Shown here: one piece after another, positions 56,126 through 64,000 of the stretch
Numbering within the stretch: position 1 is the stretch's first letter
Layout: the number at the start of each line of letters is the position of its first letter
Source of the DNA: Lysinibacillus pakistanensis
GTDB taxonomy: Bacteria > Bacillota > Bacilli > Bacillales_A > Planococcaceae
Reading direction: 5' to 3'
Assembly: GCF_030123245.1 (NCBI RefSeq)
Contig: NZ_CP126101.1
Location: forward strand, 4,648,501 to 4,712,500
DNA: 64,000 nt
Made by a program: the position numbers and the translations under genes
The notes under the pieces: generated by a model
Told to the model about the DNA's origin: nothing
What the model saw: the letters and a program-made list of their open reading frames with translations, nothing else
Database searches by the model: none

Positions 56126-57677
56126 CATAGTGTTGAAATAAGATTATGTCAATGAAAATGCCACAAATTTTTTATGGCATTTTTATGATTCTATTTGTTT
56201 TTTTAAACAGATTCTTCTATAATTTCATGTGTTAGGTGTAGACCAATTTGCTTGAGTGAGCGGAGTTTGGTCCACTTTTTCAAGTTTTGTATGATGGCTG
56301 TCATCAAAACTTGTCTTTTTACTTTTTGGACTCCACGGTAACGCGCATAGCGTAAACCGTGGAGTTCTTTACTATGTGCGAAGCTAAGTTCGACAGTGGC
56401 TGGACGTACAGAACGAAGGATTTTCCCCCGATACGACAAGCGTTGCCCTCGTAATTGATTATAAATTTCTTGGTGAATCGAAATTCGTAACACACGGTCT
56501 TCGTTTTCCCTTTTTACAAAAGGGCAGAATTGACAACTTCCTTTTGGTGGTTTGAATTCGTGATAGCCCTGTCGATTCGTTGTTTTATAATAAAATGGTA
56601 CACCACATGGACAGGCATAGAGATCCTCATTCACCTGTTTAAACTGATAACGGCGACAATTCGGGTGGTCCTTCGTTGCGAATCGTCGATAAGACATATA
56701 AACGAAGAATTTCCTTTCAAACAATCTTCGGGCAAGAGGGGCATTGTAGTAACCTGAGTCGAGCGCTATTTCCTTCGCGTATTGCCCAAATAATTGCTTT
56801 AATTGATCCACTTGTCCTACTAATTTACGATGCCCTGGTACATTCGCAGCTGTGACATCTGTCGCAATGATAAAGTTATGTAACGAATCCACAATACGGT
56901 GCTCAAAATACGCAAAGCGCCCACGTTCATCATGTTTAACAGACAAACGTGCTTCCGGATCCACAGGGCTACTATTTGTTCGCTTTTCTTCTACCTTTGG
57001 CTCTTTTGTCATAAGAAGTTTCTTCCCATGACGCGCACGGTGTTCATTAATAAGCGTTAAATCATCCTCTTTTTCTTCTATGATTTTCTCTTCAATCTGT
57101 ACGTTACGCACCCGTTTATTGGCATTCGCTTTTAATTCCGTTTCATCTGCCACCCATGTTTCGTTCGCAATAAATCCTTCATCGTGAATGGAAAGAAGAC
57201 AATGTTGAAAAAGTTCCTCCCAAAACGCCACACCCTGCAGACGTTGCGAAAGAAACTTAGAGATGGTTGAGTGATCTGGAATTTTTTCTGTAGGAGAAAT
57301 GCCTAAAAACCAGCGATACGTTGCGTGTTGCTTCACTTGCTTACACGTAAAACGAACTGAACGAAAGCCTTCTAAATACTGAATCAATAAGATTTTCACC
57401 AACATGATCGGATCTTTTGTTGGGCGACCAATACTGTATGGATAAAAAACTTCCAATTGTTTCGATACAAAATTCCAGTCCATCACTTGATCCATCTTCA
57501 CTAACTGATGCGAGGGGTCGTACATCATCTCGTAGAACTTTCGATTCTCTTCAATCTCTCTTCTGGAGTATGTAACGTACATAAAAAATCCCCTCACTTC
57601 ACTTATTTCATTAATGAGAGGATTTTATTGGAATGTTCACATTTTGTCTATAGACGATTTTGTTTTTCAACAGAATG
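56126..57677 (-). mobile_element. IS1182-family insertion sequence (1552 bp)
   Basis: Begins CATAGTGTTGAAATAAG and ends TTTTTCAACAGAATG, imperfect inverted repeats with the CAT-NN-TGTTGAAA core. It contains one transposase gene and a small internal hairpin (56155-56182) past its stop. The left end shares TGTTGAAATA and ATTATGTCAATGAAA with the right end of the nonautonomous elements. Flanked by a terminator palindrome on each side, but two different ones. Confidence 0.88.
56203..57582 (-). CDS. IS1182-family transposase
   Basis: 459 residues, an intact DDE transposase. N-terminal DUF772-type domain (MVLVKILLIQYLEG-like segment and RWFLGISPTEKIPDHSTISK), acidic residues in WVADETELKANANK and EIALDSGYYNAPL, and the C-terminal glutamate in ATVELSFAHSKELHG. 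A four-cysteine patch (CPCG...CQFCPF) precedes the last motif. I chose the ATG at 57582 after GAGGGG. Probably active; it could also act on the related nonautonomous elements. Confidence 0.92.
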   Translation of the reverse strand: MYVTYSRREIEENRKFYEMMYDPSHQLVKMDQVMDWNFVSKQLEVFYPYSIGRPTKDPIMLVKILLIQYLEGFRSVRFTCKQVKQHATYRWFLGISPTEKIPDHSTISKFLSQRLQGVAFWEELFQHCLLSIHDEGFIANETWVADETELKANANKRVRNVQIEEKIIEEKEDDLTLINEHRARHGKKLLMTKEPKVEEKRTNSSPVDPEARLSVKHDERGRFAYFEHRIVDSLHNFIIATDVTAANVPGHRKLVGQVDQLKQLFGQYAKEIALDSGYYNAPLARRLFERKFFVYMSYRRFATKDHPNCRRYQFKQVNEDLYACPCGVPFYYKTTNRQGYHEFKPPKGSCQFCPFVKRENEDRVLRISIHQEIYNQLRGQRLSYRGKILRSVRPATVELSFAHSKELHGLRYARYRGVQKVKRQVLMTAIIQNLKKWTKLRSLKQIGLHLTHEIIEESV

Positions 57678-57710
57678 AAAGTAGTATGCTGATTATTAGC
57701 ATACTATTTT
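57678..57710. terminator. Orphan 33-bp terminator palindrome between the IS and copy 3
   Basis: Arms AAAGTAGTATGCT and AGCATACTATTTT (one G-T pair) with a 7-nt loop, 33 bp in all. It exactly fills the gap between two element ends and differs from the flanking terminators, so it probably came from an earlier insertion site. Confidence 0.75.
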
Positions 57711-58436
57711 CATAGTGTTGAAAAACTAAATGGTCAAGGATACCTTTGTGAATATTTAGTCAAAATGAAGATGATTTCCGTTCCAGGCTACTCGCTTTGT
57801 TGCTGACGCTTCGCTTTCGCACAGAGCAAAGCTTCCTGTGGGCGAGCGACGAGCCGCTTCCTGCGCTGACGCTCCGTGCAGGGTCTCATCTGTCTCGCTA
57901 TCCCACGGGAGTCGAGTAGCCTTGCACTCCAATCAGCAATAGTGTAGAACTTTAAATATTTTCTTCCCTCAAAAGTAAAATAAAAACATGTTACTCACCA
58001 TCATTAAATGGATAGAATAGTGGTACAATTCTATAGCTGTTAACCTACATTCTATGCATAAAACTACTTTTTCATTTTACATAAAAAGCCACTTATTACT
58101 GTCGCTCTGCATTCACATAGAAAAATGTTATCAAAGCTCCATTTTTGCACAATATAGTGATGGCTAAGACTTCAAATTTATCACTATTAATTTGTGTGAA
58201 ATGCCAGAAGAAAATACTATGAGCAGTGGTTGATTGGAGTGTAGACTGAGTGACTCCTCGGGGATTCAGCGTCACAGATGAGACCCTGGAGCGAGCAGCG
58301 CGAGTGAAGCGGCTCCATCGGACGCCCCCAGGAAAGCACTCAGTCGGAACGGAGATCAACCCCTCGTTTTGAAAAAGGACTATACTTTTAATTTGTCACC
58401 TTGATTTCATTGACATAATAGTATTTCAACAACATG
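57711..58436 (+). mobile_element. Nonautonomous terminator-inserting element, copy 3 (726 bp)
   Basis: Begins CATAGTGTTGAAAAACTAAA and ends TTTCAACAACATG. Full-length relative of copy 1 with both GC-rich arms and the AT-rich centre. It carries an extra ~36 bp near 57796-57831 containing TGACGCTTCGCTTTCG. No credible gene. Confidence 0.85.
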
Positions 58437-58469
58437 TAGCAACAGAAAACTATTCGTTCTCTGTTGCTA
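58437..58469 (+). terminator. Distal copy of the ydiL-like gene terminator, with T-tract
   Basis: Identical to 56093-56125 but followed by TTTTTTTATTTT, the original tail. The following 58470-58673 is AT-rich leader of the next gene. Confidence 0.8.
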
Positions 58470-58673
58470 TTTTTTTATTTTGGGAAACAAAATTTATACA
58501 AGTCCAATAATTCTATATAGTTTATACATAGATAAAATAGTAAATATTCACAAAAATCCAAATTTACTGTAAATTAGTATTGATTAGCCATAATGAAAGT
58601 GATAGACTTGATTTAACTTGAGTGTAGATAACTTTTATATAGCGCTTTAAAAGGATTAAAGGAGGAATTAAAT

Positions 58674-59033
58674 ATGCAACCGAAAAAAATGATTAGTGGT
58701 GTTTTACTAGGATTATCAGTAACTCTATCAGGAGCACTAATTTCTTCAGCAGAAGAAATAGAGAATAATGGTATTAATAATGTAAGAACTGAAAGTAATA
58801 GTAAGATTTTACAAAACTCTGGAGAAATAACTCCTTATGCTGTACATGAAAGATGGGTTTCAGGAATTAGAAAACCTTACTCACAATTCTCAACTGTCGA
58901 AAAACAAGTAATTTATATTAACGGCGATTGGGCTGGTGTACTAAATTTAGTAGCTGTTGAAGATTCATATGACGTTTTCACAGGAAAATTCATTAAAGTT
59001 GGTATTTATGAGGGTTGGGTATATCCAAGATAG
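58674..59033 (+). CDS. Small secreted protein of unknown function
   Basis: 119 residues. Signal peptide about 1-26 (KKMISGVLLGLSVTLSGALI, cleavage near SSA-E). The mature part is an Asn/Ser-rich propeptide-like segment and a beta-rich domain (HERWVSGIRKPYSQFSTVEK, VIYINGDWAGVLNLV, YEGWVYPR). No family recognised. Excellent site AAAGGAGG before the ATG. It sits alone in a zone of insertions and gene remnants between ydiL-like and tatC, so it is probably acquired. Confidence 0.65.
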   Translation: MQPKKMISGVLLGLSVTLSGALISSAEEIENNGINNVRTESNSKILQNSGEITPYAVHERWVSGIRKPYSQFSTVEKQVIYINGDWAGVLNLVAVEDSYDVFTGKFIKVGIYEGWVYPR

Positions 59034-59137
59034 TATAAAAATTCATATACTTCCAAGGAAATTTGAACTATTTTCCTTTATTGTAAAAACTCCAGCACTA
59101 TAAGACAATAATTTCAAGAAAATCTATTTAGTATTTG

Positions 59138-59169
59138 AACTGCATCCCAATTGGAGGTGTAGTTTTTTT
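59138..59169 (+). terminator. Terminator-like hairpin after the small secreted protein gene
   Basis: AACTGCATCCCA pairs with TGGAGGTGTAGTT (two G-T pairs), followed by seven T residues. Its arms also resemble the IS3-type ends at 25486-25541. Confidence 0.5.
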
Positions 59170-59331
59170 ATGAATAAATTTAGAATAAAAGAAAAACTAG
59201 AAGCAACTAATTGCTTAATAGTAAATAAGTATTATTACCTTGATATTGTTTATCAATGGGAACAAATCGACAATTTACTGTTAAACCGGATAAACAATAT
59301 AAACATATCCAAATTACACATCACAGTTTAA
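59170..59331 (+). CDS. Short open frame of 53 codons, uncertain
   Basis: ATG at 59170, about 10 nt after GGAGGTG. Product MNKFRIKEKLEATNCLIVNK then YYYLDIVYQWEQIDNLLLNR, mixed hydrophobic/polar, no known domain. The binding site is part of the terminator-like hairpin, and the region downstream is decayed, so it may not be expressed. Confidence 0.3.
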   Translation: MNKFRIKEKLEATNCLIVNKYYYLDIVYQWEQIDNLLLNRINNINISKLHITV

Positions 59332-59349
59332 ATTAGAGTACTAAATTTT

Positions 59350-59658
59350 ATGATTGAAAACCACTGGGTTACGATGCCAAGATGGGCGCACATCCATGAA
59401 AAAAGATTTACACAAACAACCTTACTAGCAAGAGTAGCAGGCTATTCCTGAAGCAATTAAAGCTAGTCAAACGTTGACATATGGAAATCGAGTATTTCGG
59501 TGCACAAATTCTACTCAGTAGCACGCATTACGATTTAATAAAAATATGAAGCGTCAAGTTCCTACATGTAGATTTAAAGGCTGAAATTCAAGCTATTTAT
59601 ACGGATGTTATAGCTATTGTTGTATTCGCGATAAACCAACATTTCAAGGGCAAAAGTG
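59350..59658 (+). pseudogene. Decayed gene of unknown origin
   Basis: ATG at 59350 opens MIENHWVTMPRWAHIHEKRF, continuing to a stop at 59449. A neighbouring frame then reads EAIKASQTLTYGNRVFRCTN with later in-frame stops, and the fragment YSYCCIRDKPTFQGQK ends near 59658. The coherent peptide pieces broken by stops indicate an old coding region. Family not recognised. 59659-60003 shows only scraps. Confidence 0.45.
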
Positions 59659-60003
59659 AGTCATAATATATAGCGGAAACGCCTAATGAGAAATGGTAGG
59701 GATATTACGGAGTTAAGATTGTTTGGTAAGAAGATTTATTTAACTGTGAAATTTATTACGTATACAATTGGCTCTCTACCTATTCACTGGTTTCAGATAG
59801 TTATAAAAAGCCTATAGAACATTTACCTGAGGATTACTGGATACTGATGCATTCGGGTATTAAGGTTGTTATTATTAAATAGAGAAGTATCTTATGAATA
59901 CTTGAATCAAAATGAATCAAACAAGGTATGTCTCATTAAGTGAACTGTGAAGATAACGCCATGATAAAGTGTATTTCTTTGGTATCACGAAGTCAAAATT
60001 CCT

Positions 60004-60184
60004 TTATTTATTTGTTGCTTTTGGATTAGCTACAATTTGAAGTACACGATAATAATCGGAATCATTCTTCTTAGAGTTCTAATGTCAACGTTGATTCTGC
60101 TTTTCGAGGTAAGAACCCTGATTCTTCTACGTAATCACTAGGATTACTATACTTCTTGGCTAATTCCCAATAAGAAATGATGTC
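60004..60184 (-). pseudogene. Frameshifted gene fragment
   Basis: Minus strand: DIISYWELAKKYSNPSDYVE then ESGFLPRKAESTLT in one frame, and KKNDSDYYRVLQIVANPKAT ending at 60004 one base away. It lacks an N-terminus. Probably the tail of a deleted gene. Confidence 0.45.
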
Positions 60185-60229
60185 TTAAATATTCTTATAA
60201 ATTAAAATATACTGCTATACTTTGACATA

Positions 60230-60271
60230 TAAAATACCCAAAAGTTAGATTTTTGACACTAACTTTTGGGT
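60230..60271 (-). terminator. Terminator of the tat operon
   Basis: Arms ACCCAAAAGTTAG and CTAACTTTTGGGT, 10-nt loop, followed on the minus strand by ATTTTATAT. Confidence 0.8.
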
Positions 60272-60294
60272 GTCACTTCAATTCTAAAAATTGA

Positions 60295-61119
60295 TTATTG
60301 ATTATTTAATTCTTCAATTTGTTTCCGTTGTAACTCAAGTGCCTCTTCAATCTGCCGCTTTTGCTCAGCTTCCTGCTCCTCTTTCAATCGCATTTCCTCT
60401 GATTTCAAATATTTTTTATAGCCAATACGCGAAATCATAATACTAATTTCATAAAGAACAAACAAAGGTACTGAAACCATTAAATGTGAAGCCAGCTCAG
60501 GTGGAGCGATTATGGCAGCACATACAAACAAACCAAAATAGGAATACTTTCTAAAACGAACTAGTATTTCAGGTGATAGCATTCCGATACGTGAAAAGAA
60601 TAGGACTACTACCGGTAATTGGAAAAGGAAACCAAATGGTATTGTAAGTCTAAATAAAAATGAAAAATACTCCTTTATGCCAATTGTCGGCAGTACCTCT
60701 AATTCATTCGATAAACTCATCATAAATTTTAGGACATAAGGAAAGAAGTAAAAGAAAGAAAAGGACAACCCTGCTAAAAACAATAAAAACGAATACGGAA
60801 TATACTTTAAGGTTGCTTTTCGTTCTATGTCCCTTAGTCCTGGACTTATAAATGCCCACAATTGGTACATCAATATCGGCGATGAAACAATAAATGATAT
60901 TAAAAAAATAACTTGGATATAAATTGAAAGTGGTGTCACTACATCAAATGAATGGAGTTCTATATTATAGGATTCCCCAGTAATTTGAAGATATTTAACA
61001 ATTGGCTTTGCAACAAAAAAGCCAGCAATCATAGCAAGAACAAAGAAAACGGCAACAATGAAAAGCCGCTTTCTTAATTCTTCTATATGTTCAATAACAG
61101 TTAGATCTTTTGGATTCAT
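60295..61119 (-). CDS. tatC: Twin-arginine translocase subunit TatC
   Basis: 274 residues with six membrane helices. Conserved N-terminus VIEHIEELRKRLFIV and periplasmic loop with FEVVTPLS-type segment (HSFDVVTPLSIYIQVIFL), then YQLWAFISPGL. The C-terminal tail is a long charged helix (LKEEQEAEQKRQIEEALELQ). It receives folded twin-arginine precursors and works with TatA, 17 bp upstream. Confidence 0.97.
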   Translation of the reverse strand: MNPKDLTVIEHIEELRKRLFIVAVFFVLAMIAGFFVAKPIVKYLQITGESYNIELHSFDVVTPLSIYIQVIFLISFIVSSPILMYQLWAFISPGLRDIERKATLKYIPYSFLLFLAGLSFSFFYFFPYVLKFMMSLSNELEVLPTIGIKEYFSFLFRLTIPFGFLFQLPVVVLFFSRIGMLSPEILVRFRKYSYFGLFVCAAIIAPPELASHLMVSVPLFVLYEISIMISRIGYKKYLKSEEMRLKEEQEAEQKRQIEEALELQRKQIEELNNQ

Positions 61120-61135
61120 TCCTCAACATCCTAAC

Positions 61136-61321
61136 TTACTTATCTAGTTCTTTCTTTTTCTTATCATCATCTTCATCGTCCGCTAAACCTTTAGTAGCAT
61201 TTTTGAATTCACGTAGTGTTGAACCGAATGCCTTACCAAGCTCTGGTAATTTCTTAGGGCCAAAAATTAGTAACGCGACAACTCCGATAATAATGAGGCT
61301 CATTGGACCTATTGGACCCAT
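61136..61321 (-). CDS. tatA: Twin-arginine translocase subunit TatA (TatAy-like)
   Basis: 61 residues. Membrane helix about 6-22, hinge [14 protein letters not shown], amphipathic helix [13 protein letters not shown], acidic/basic tail [11 protein letters not shown] chose the ATG at 61321, 8 nt after AGGAGG; a GTG three codons earlier overlaps the binding site. Oligomers form the Tat pore. Order tatA-tatC next to rex matches B. subtilis tatAy-tatCy. Confidence 0.95.
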   Translation of the reverse strand: MGPIGPMSLIIIGVVALLIFGPKKLPELGKAFGSTLREFKNATKGLADDEDDDKKKKELDK

Positions 61322-61475
61322 TTCAGCCACCTCCTCTTTATATCCATCATTTTAACGCATAATTCGCCATTTTGCTAACTAATTATATGTGAAAGTTTTT
61401 CGTCACTCTTATAGATTACTTCTTATTTTATTTCATATTTCTATTTGACAGAAACTGTGAACTATACTTGGAATT

Positions 61476-62111
61476 TCACTCTTCCTGATTACGAATTAAA
61501 TAAATAAGTGCCTGTAATTCGACAGACAAATCTATTGTTAAGAGTTGCATTTTATCTGGGACAGTAATGCGCTCTGGGGTAAAATTTAAGATTCCCTTAG
61601 CATTCATGGCTGCTAGACGATCAGCCATCTTTTGTGCTGAGCGTGGTGAAACTGTTAAAATGGCTAGCTCTGCGCCATATTCTGCATATTTTTCCTCCAA
61701 TAGATCAGGGTGAAAAACGGGGATATTACTAATCATTTTGCCATCCTTTGGAGCTTTAGAATCGAATGCTACAACGATATGTGTATTATGGTTCTTTTGA
61801 AAATTATATTTTAATAGAGCACTACCTAAATTCCCTACACCGATTAACGCTACTTTTGTCGTTTCATGTTGATCTAGCGTCTGACTAAAAAATTTTAATA
61901 AATGTTGAACATCATAGCCATATCCTTTTTTCCCAAGCGCACCAAAATAAGAAAAGTCACGGCGAATGGTTGCTGAATCTATTTTCATCGCCTCACTTAG
62001 CTCCTTCGATGAAATTCGTTCCATGCCTTCGTGCGCAAAGTTTTGGATAAATCGATAGTAAAGAGGAAGTCTTTTAGTAGTGGCTTGTGGAATTTTTAGT
62101 TCTTGTTTCAA
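61476..62111 (-). CDS. rex: Redox-sensing transcriptional repressor Rex
   Basis: 211 residues. N-terminal winged helix ([37 protein letters not shown]), Rossmann NAD(H)-binding domain ([14 protein letters not shown]) and a C-terminal swapped helix. Senses the NADH/NAD ratio and represses fermentation and respiration genes. TTG start at 62111 after GAGGAGG. No Rex box was seen in its own leader. Confidence 0.96.
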   Translation of the reverse strand: MKQELKIPQATTKRLPLYYRFIQNFAHEGMERISSKELSEAMKIDSATIRRDFSYFGALGKKGYGYDVQHLLKFFSQTLDQHETTKVALIGVGNLGSALLKYNFQKNHNTHIVVAFDSKAPKDGKMISNIPVFHPDLLEEKYAEYGAELAILTVSPRSAQKMADRLAAMNAKGILNFTPERITVPDKMQLLTIDLSVELQALIYLIRNQEE

Positions 62112-62210
62112 ACTTTTTCCTCCTCGTATGTATCAAAATTCGCCTAAACATATTTTAAATAATACATGCTTATTGAACTACTTACAAAGTTTATTATTTC
62201 TAATTGGAGA

Positions 62211-62259
62211 ATTTCCCTTTAGTTAATGGCGCCATTTACGCTACTAACTAAAGGGAAAT
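62211..62259. repeat. 15-bp perfect inverted repeat in the rex / ABC-F divergent region
   Basis: ATTTCCCTTTAGTTA (62211-62225) and its exact complement (62245-62259) with a 19-nt loop. No T-tract on either strand. It lies in the leader of the ABC-F gene and may be a regulatory stem or an operator. Confidence 0.6.
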
Positions 62260-62356
62260 CGTTTCAATCTTACATGACTGCTCGGAATAAGTAAAGCATC
62301 GACATTGCAAGCACATCGTTCATCCATTACACTAAGGAAGAATTGAGGTGTCAAGA

Positions 62357-64000
62357 ATGATTGTTTTACAGGTCAATCAACTATATAAATCCTTCCTTGC
62401 AGATGAAATATTAAGTGGCGTTAAGTTAGAAGTTCAACATCGTGATCGCGTTGCATTAGTGGGACGAAATGGCGCAGGTAAGTCTACTCTACTAAAAATA
62501 ATTGCTGGTCAAATGTCATATGATGCGGGCGATATTATTATTCCTAAGGGCATACAAATCGGCTATTTAGAGCAGCACGCTGGATTAAACTCAACCTTGT
62601 CGATTTGGGATGAAATGCTAACCATTTTTGAACCGCTTTTAGCACAAGAAAAGACCCTTCGCTCACTAGAACAAAAAATGGCTGATCCAGCAGTTTATGA
62701 AGATACTATTTTATATGCCAAAATAATGTCTGAGTACGATCAATTACAGCATAATTTTAAGGATGCAGGTGGCTATCAATATGAATCTGATATCCGTTCA
62801 GTGCTTCATGGCATGCAGTTTTATCCTGAGGATTACGAAAAATCCATTCGCTCATTATCAGGAGGACAACGAACTCGTTTAGCACTTGCTAAGCTTCTCT
62901 TAAGTAAACCAGATCTTTTAATACTAGATGAGCCTACAAACCATTTAGATATCGAAACGTTATCCTGGCTGGAATCTTATTTAAAAGGCTATGAAGGCGC
63001 GATTCTTATTGTTTCCCACGATCGCTATTTCTTAGATCAAGTTGTATCGATTGTCTATGAAGTTTCACGTCATCGTGTAACAAAATATACAGGCAATTAT
63101 AGTGCTTATTTGGATGAAAAAGCAAAAAATTATGAGCGAGACATGAAAATGTTCGAACGCCAACAGGATGAAAAAGCCAAGCTTGAAGAATTTATTCAAA
63201 AAAATATTGCGCGTGCTTCTACGACAAAGATGGCACAAAGTCGTCGTAAGATGTTAGAACGAACAGAATGGATGGAATCTCCTGATGGCGATGAAAAATC
63301 GGCAAGCTTTGGTTTCACAATCGATCGTCAAAGTGGAAATGATGTATTATCTGTGGATGATTTAACAATAGGTTATAATGCCAAAAAAATATCAAGTGGC
63401 ATTCATTTGCGTACCTATAGAGAAGATAGAATTGCGCTTGTTGGGCCAAACGGCGTAGGTAAATCCACTCTATTAAAAACCATTGTAAAAGATTTATCTC
63501 CACTCTCTGGAGAAATTCGTTATGGAACAAATGTTCAAATTGGTTACTATGATCAGGAGCAGGCAAAGCTCACAAGCAATAAAAGTGTTTTAAAAGAGCT
63601 TTGGGACGAATGGCCATTAATGAATGAAAAGGATATTCGGACTGTTCTAGGCCGCTTCCTATTTAGTGGTGAGGATGTAGATAAAGCTGTGTCCTCTTTA
63701 TCTGGCGGTGAAAAGGCTAGGCTTGCTCTTGCTAAATTAATGATGCAAAAGGCAAATTTCTTAATTTTAGATGAACCTACTAACCATCTAGACTTAGATA
63801 GCAAAGAGGTCTTAGAAAATGCGTTGATTGATTATCCTGGAACATTATTATTTGTATCACATGACAGATATTTTATTAATCGAATTGCTACGAAAGTAGT
63901 TGAGCTATCTGGTGATGGTTCCTTCGAGTACTTAGGTGACTATGATTACTATCTAGAAAAGAAACAGGAACTATTAGAACTCGCACAAATGAAGGTAGCT
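62357..64000 (+). CDS. ydiF: ABC-F ATPase (YdiF-like), truncated by the right edge
   Basis: 548 codons are present; the C-terminus is outside. Two ATPase domains without membrane segments: Walker A GRNGAGKST and GPNGVGKST, signatures LSGGQRTRLALAKLL and LSGGEKARLALAKLM, Walker B LLILDEPTNHLD and FLILDEPTNHLD. The linker between them is charged and helical (KNYERDMKMFERQQDEKAKL), the P-site tRNA interaction motif. ABC-F proteins act on stalled or antibiotic-bound ribosomes. The ATG follows GAGGTG. Synteny with rex supports YdiF. Confidence 0.92.
   Translation, partial: MIVLQVNQLYKSFLADEILSGVKLEVQHRDRVALVGRNGAGKSTLLKIIAGQMSYDAGDIIIPKGIQIGYLEQHAGLNSTLSIWDEMLTIFEPLLAQEKTLRSLEQKMADPAVYEDTILYAKIMSEYDQLQHNFKDAGGYQYESDIRSVLHGMQFYPEDYEKSIRSLSGGQRTRLALAKLLLSKPDLLILDEPTNHLDIETLSWLESYLKGYEGAILIVSHDRYFLDQVVSIVYEVSRHRVTKYTGNYSAYLDEKAKNYERDMKMFERQQDEKAKLEEFIQKNIARASTTKMAQSRRKMLERTEWMESPDGDEKSASFGFTIDRQSGNDVLSVDDLTIGYNAKKISSGIHLRTYREDRIALVGPNGVGKSTLLKTIVKDLSPLSGEIRYGTNVQIGYYDQEQAKLTSNKSVLKELWDEWPLMNEKDIRTVLGRFLFSGEDVDKAVSSLSGGEKARLALAKLMMQKANFLILDEPTNHLDLDSKEVLENALIDYPGTLLFVSHDRYFINRIATKVVELSGDGSFEYLGDYDYYLEKKQELLELAQMKVA

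Noticed and set aside
58096..58359. 87-codon minus-strand frame within element copy 3
   Set aside because: It runs through the GC-rich arm, is not maintained in copies 1 and 2, and has no initiation signals; it is a by-product of the repeat.
62150..62200. Rex operator in the rex leader
   Set aside because: No TTGTGAAA-type palindrome is present; TTGAAC and TTACAAAG are too weak.

Overview
The window comes from a low-GC Gram-positive spore former of the order Bacillales and most resembles Lysinibacillus. The evidence is the AT-rich sequence, strong AGGAGG-type ribosome binding sites with frequent TTG starts, two surface proteins with S-layer-homology domains, a LysM/GH18 germination-type hydrolase, a CIRCE-controlled groES-groEL operon, and S-box and BirA control. 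No rRNA, tRNA or CRISPR array was seen. The genus is inferred from gene content, not from a marker gene.

Layout. 1-6.8 kb: truncated fatty acid desaturase, a GNAT acetyltransferase, and a methionine operon (yitJ-type then metH) behind a SAM-I riboswitch. 6.8-12.4 kb: hemY, a HemAT-type oxygen sensor, a Sel1-repeat protein and a frameshifted small membrane protein. 12.6-19.3 kb: secreted/YxcD pair, surface GDSL esterase with SLH domains, EndoQ-type nuclease, and a TetR-controlled paired SMR exporter. 19.3-25 kb: cobalamin-riboswitch ABC transporter, BirA-controlled bioY, a frameshifted DUF1541 lipoprotein, and a two-component system. 25.7-28.6 kb: MhqR-type quinone/electrophile detoxification cluster. 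28.7-34.7 kb: lipoprotein, SLH protein, LysM-GH18 hydrolase, and an ECF sigma/anti-sigma operon. 34.8-42.4 kb: a 1697-residue DUF4132 protein with a small partner, facing an ATPase/TOPRIM-like pair that resembles a PARIS/OLD-type defence system. 43.4-52.1 kb: chemoreceptor, an A-PCP-reductase NRPS-like enzyme with its own Sfp-type transferase, and a Fur-box siderophore ABC transporter. 52.9-64 kb: groEL, groES, a CPBP protease, tatC, tatA, rex and an ABC-F protein. From memory this matches the Bacillus subtilis groEL-groES-ydiL-tatCy-tatAy-rex-ydiF neighbourhood, except that about 4.3 kb of transposons and decayed genes has been inserted between the ydiL-like gene and tatC.

The most notable feature is a repeated element that is noncoding apart from its IS1182 partner. 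Three insertions (13378-14047, 25332-25710, 56126-58436) each sit between two exact copies of a 33-35 bp palindrome that is the Rho-independent terminator of the adjacent gene. In all three, the hairpin nearer the gene has lost its T-tract and the distal copy keeps it. The element ends resemble those of the IS1182-family element at 56126-57677, which suggests that this transposase mobilises the family and targets terminators. One locus looks like a composite of the IS and the nonautonomous element joined by an orphan terminator. A second, unrelated short repeat family occurs at 17.2, 17.6 and 25.1 kb.

Two genes carry single-base frameshifts in A homopolymers; these may be real or assembly errors. 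Regulatory DNA is unusually readable: S-box, cobalamin riboswitch, BirA, Fur, CIRCE, MhqR-like and TetR operators, and an ECF-type autoregulatory promoter are all visible.
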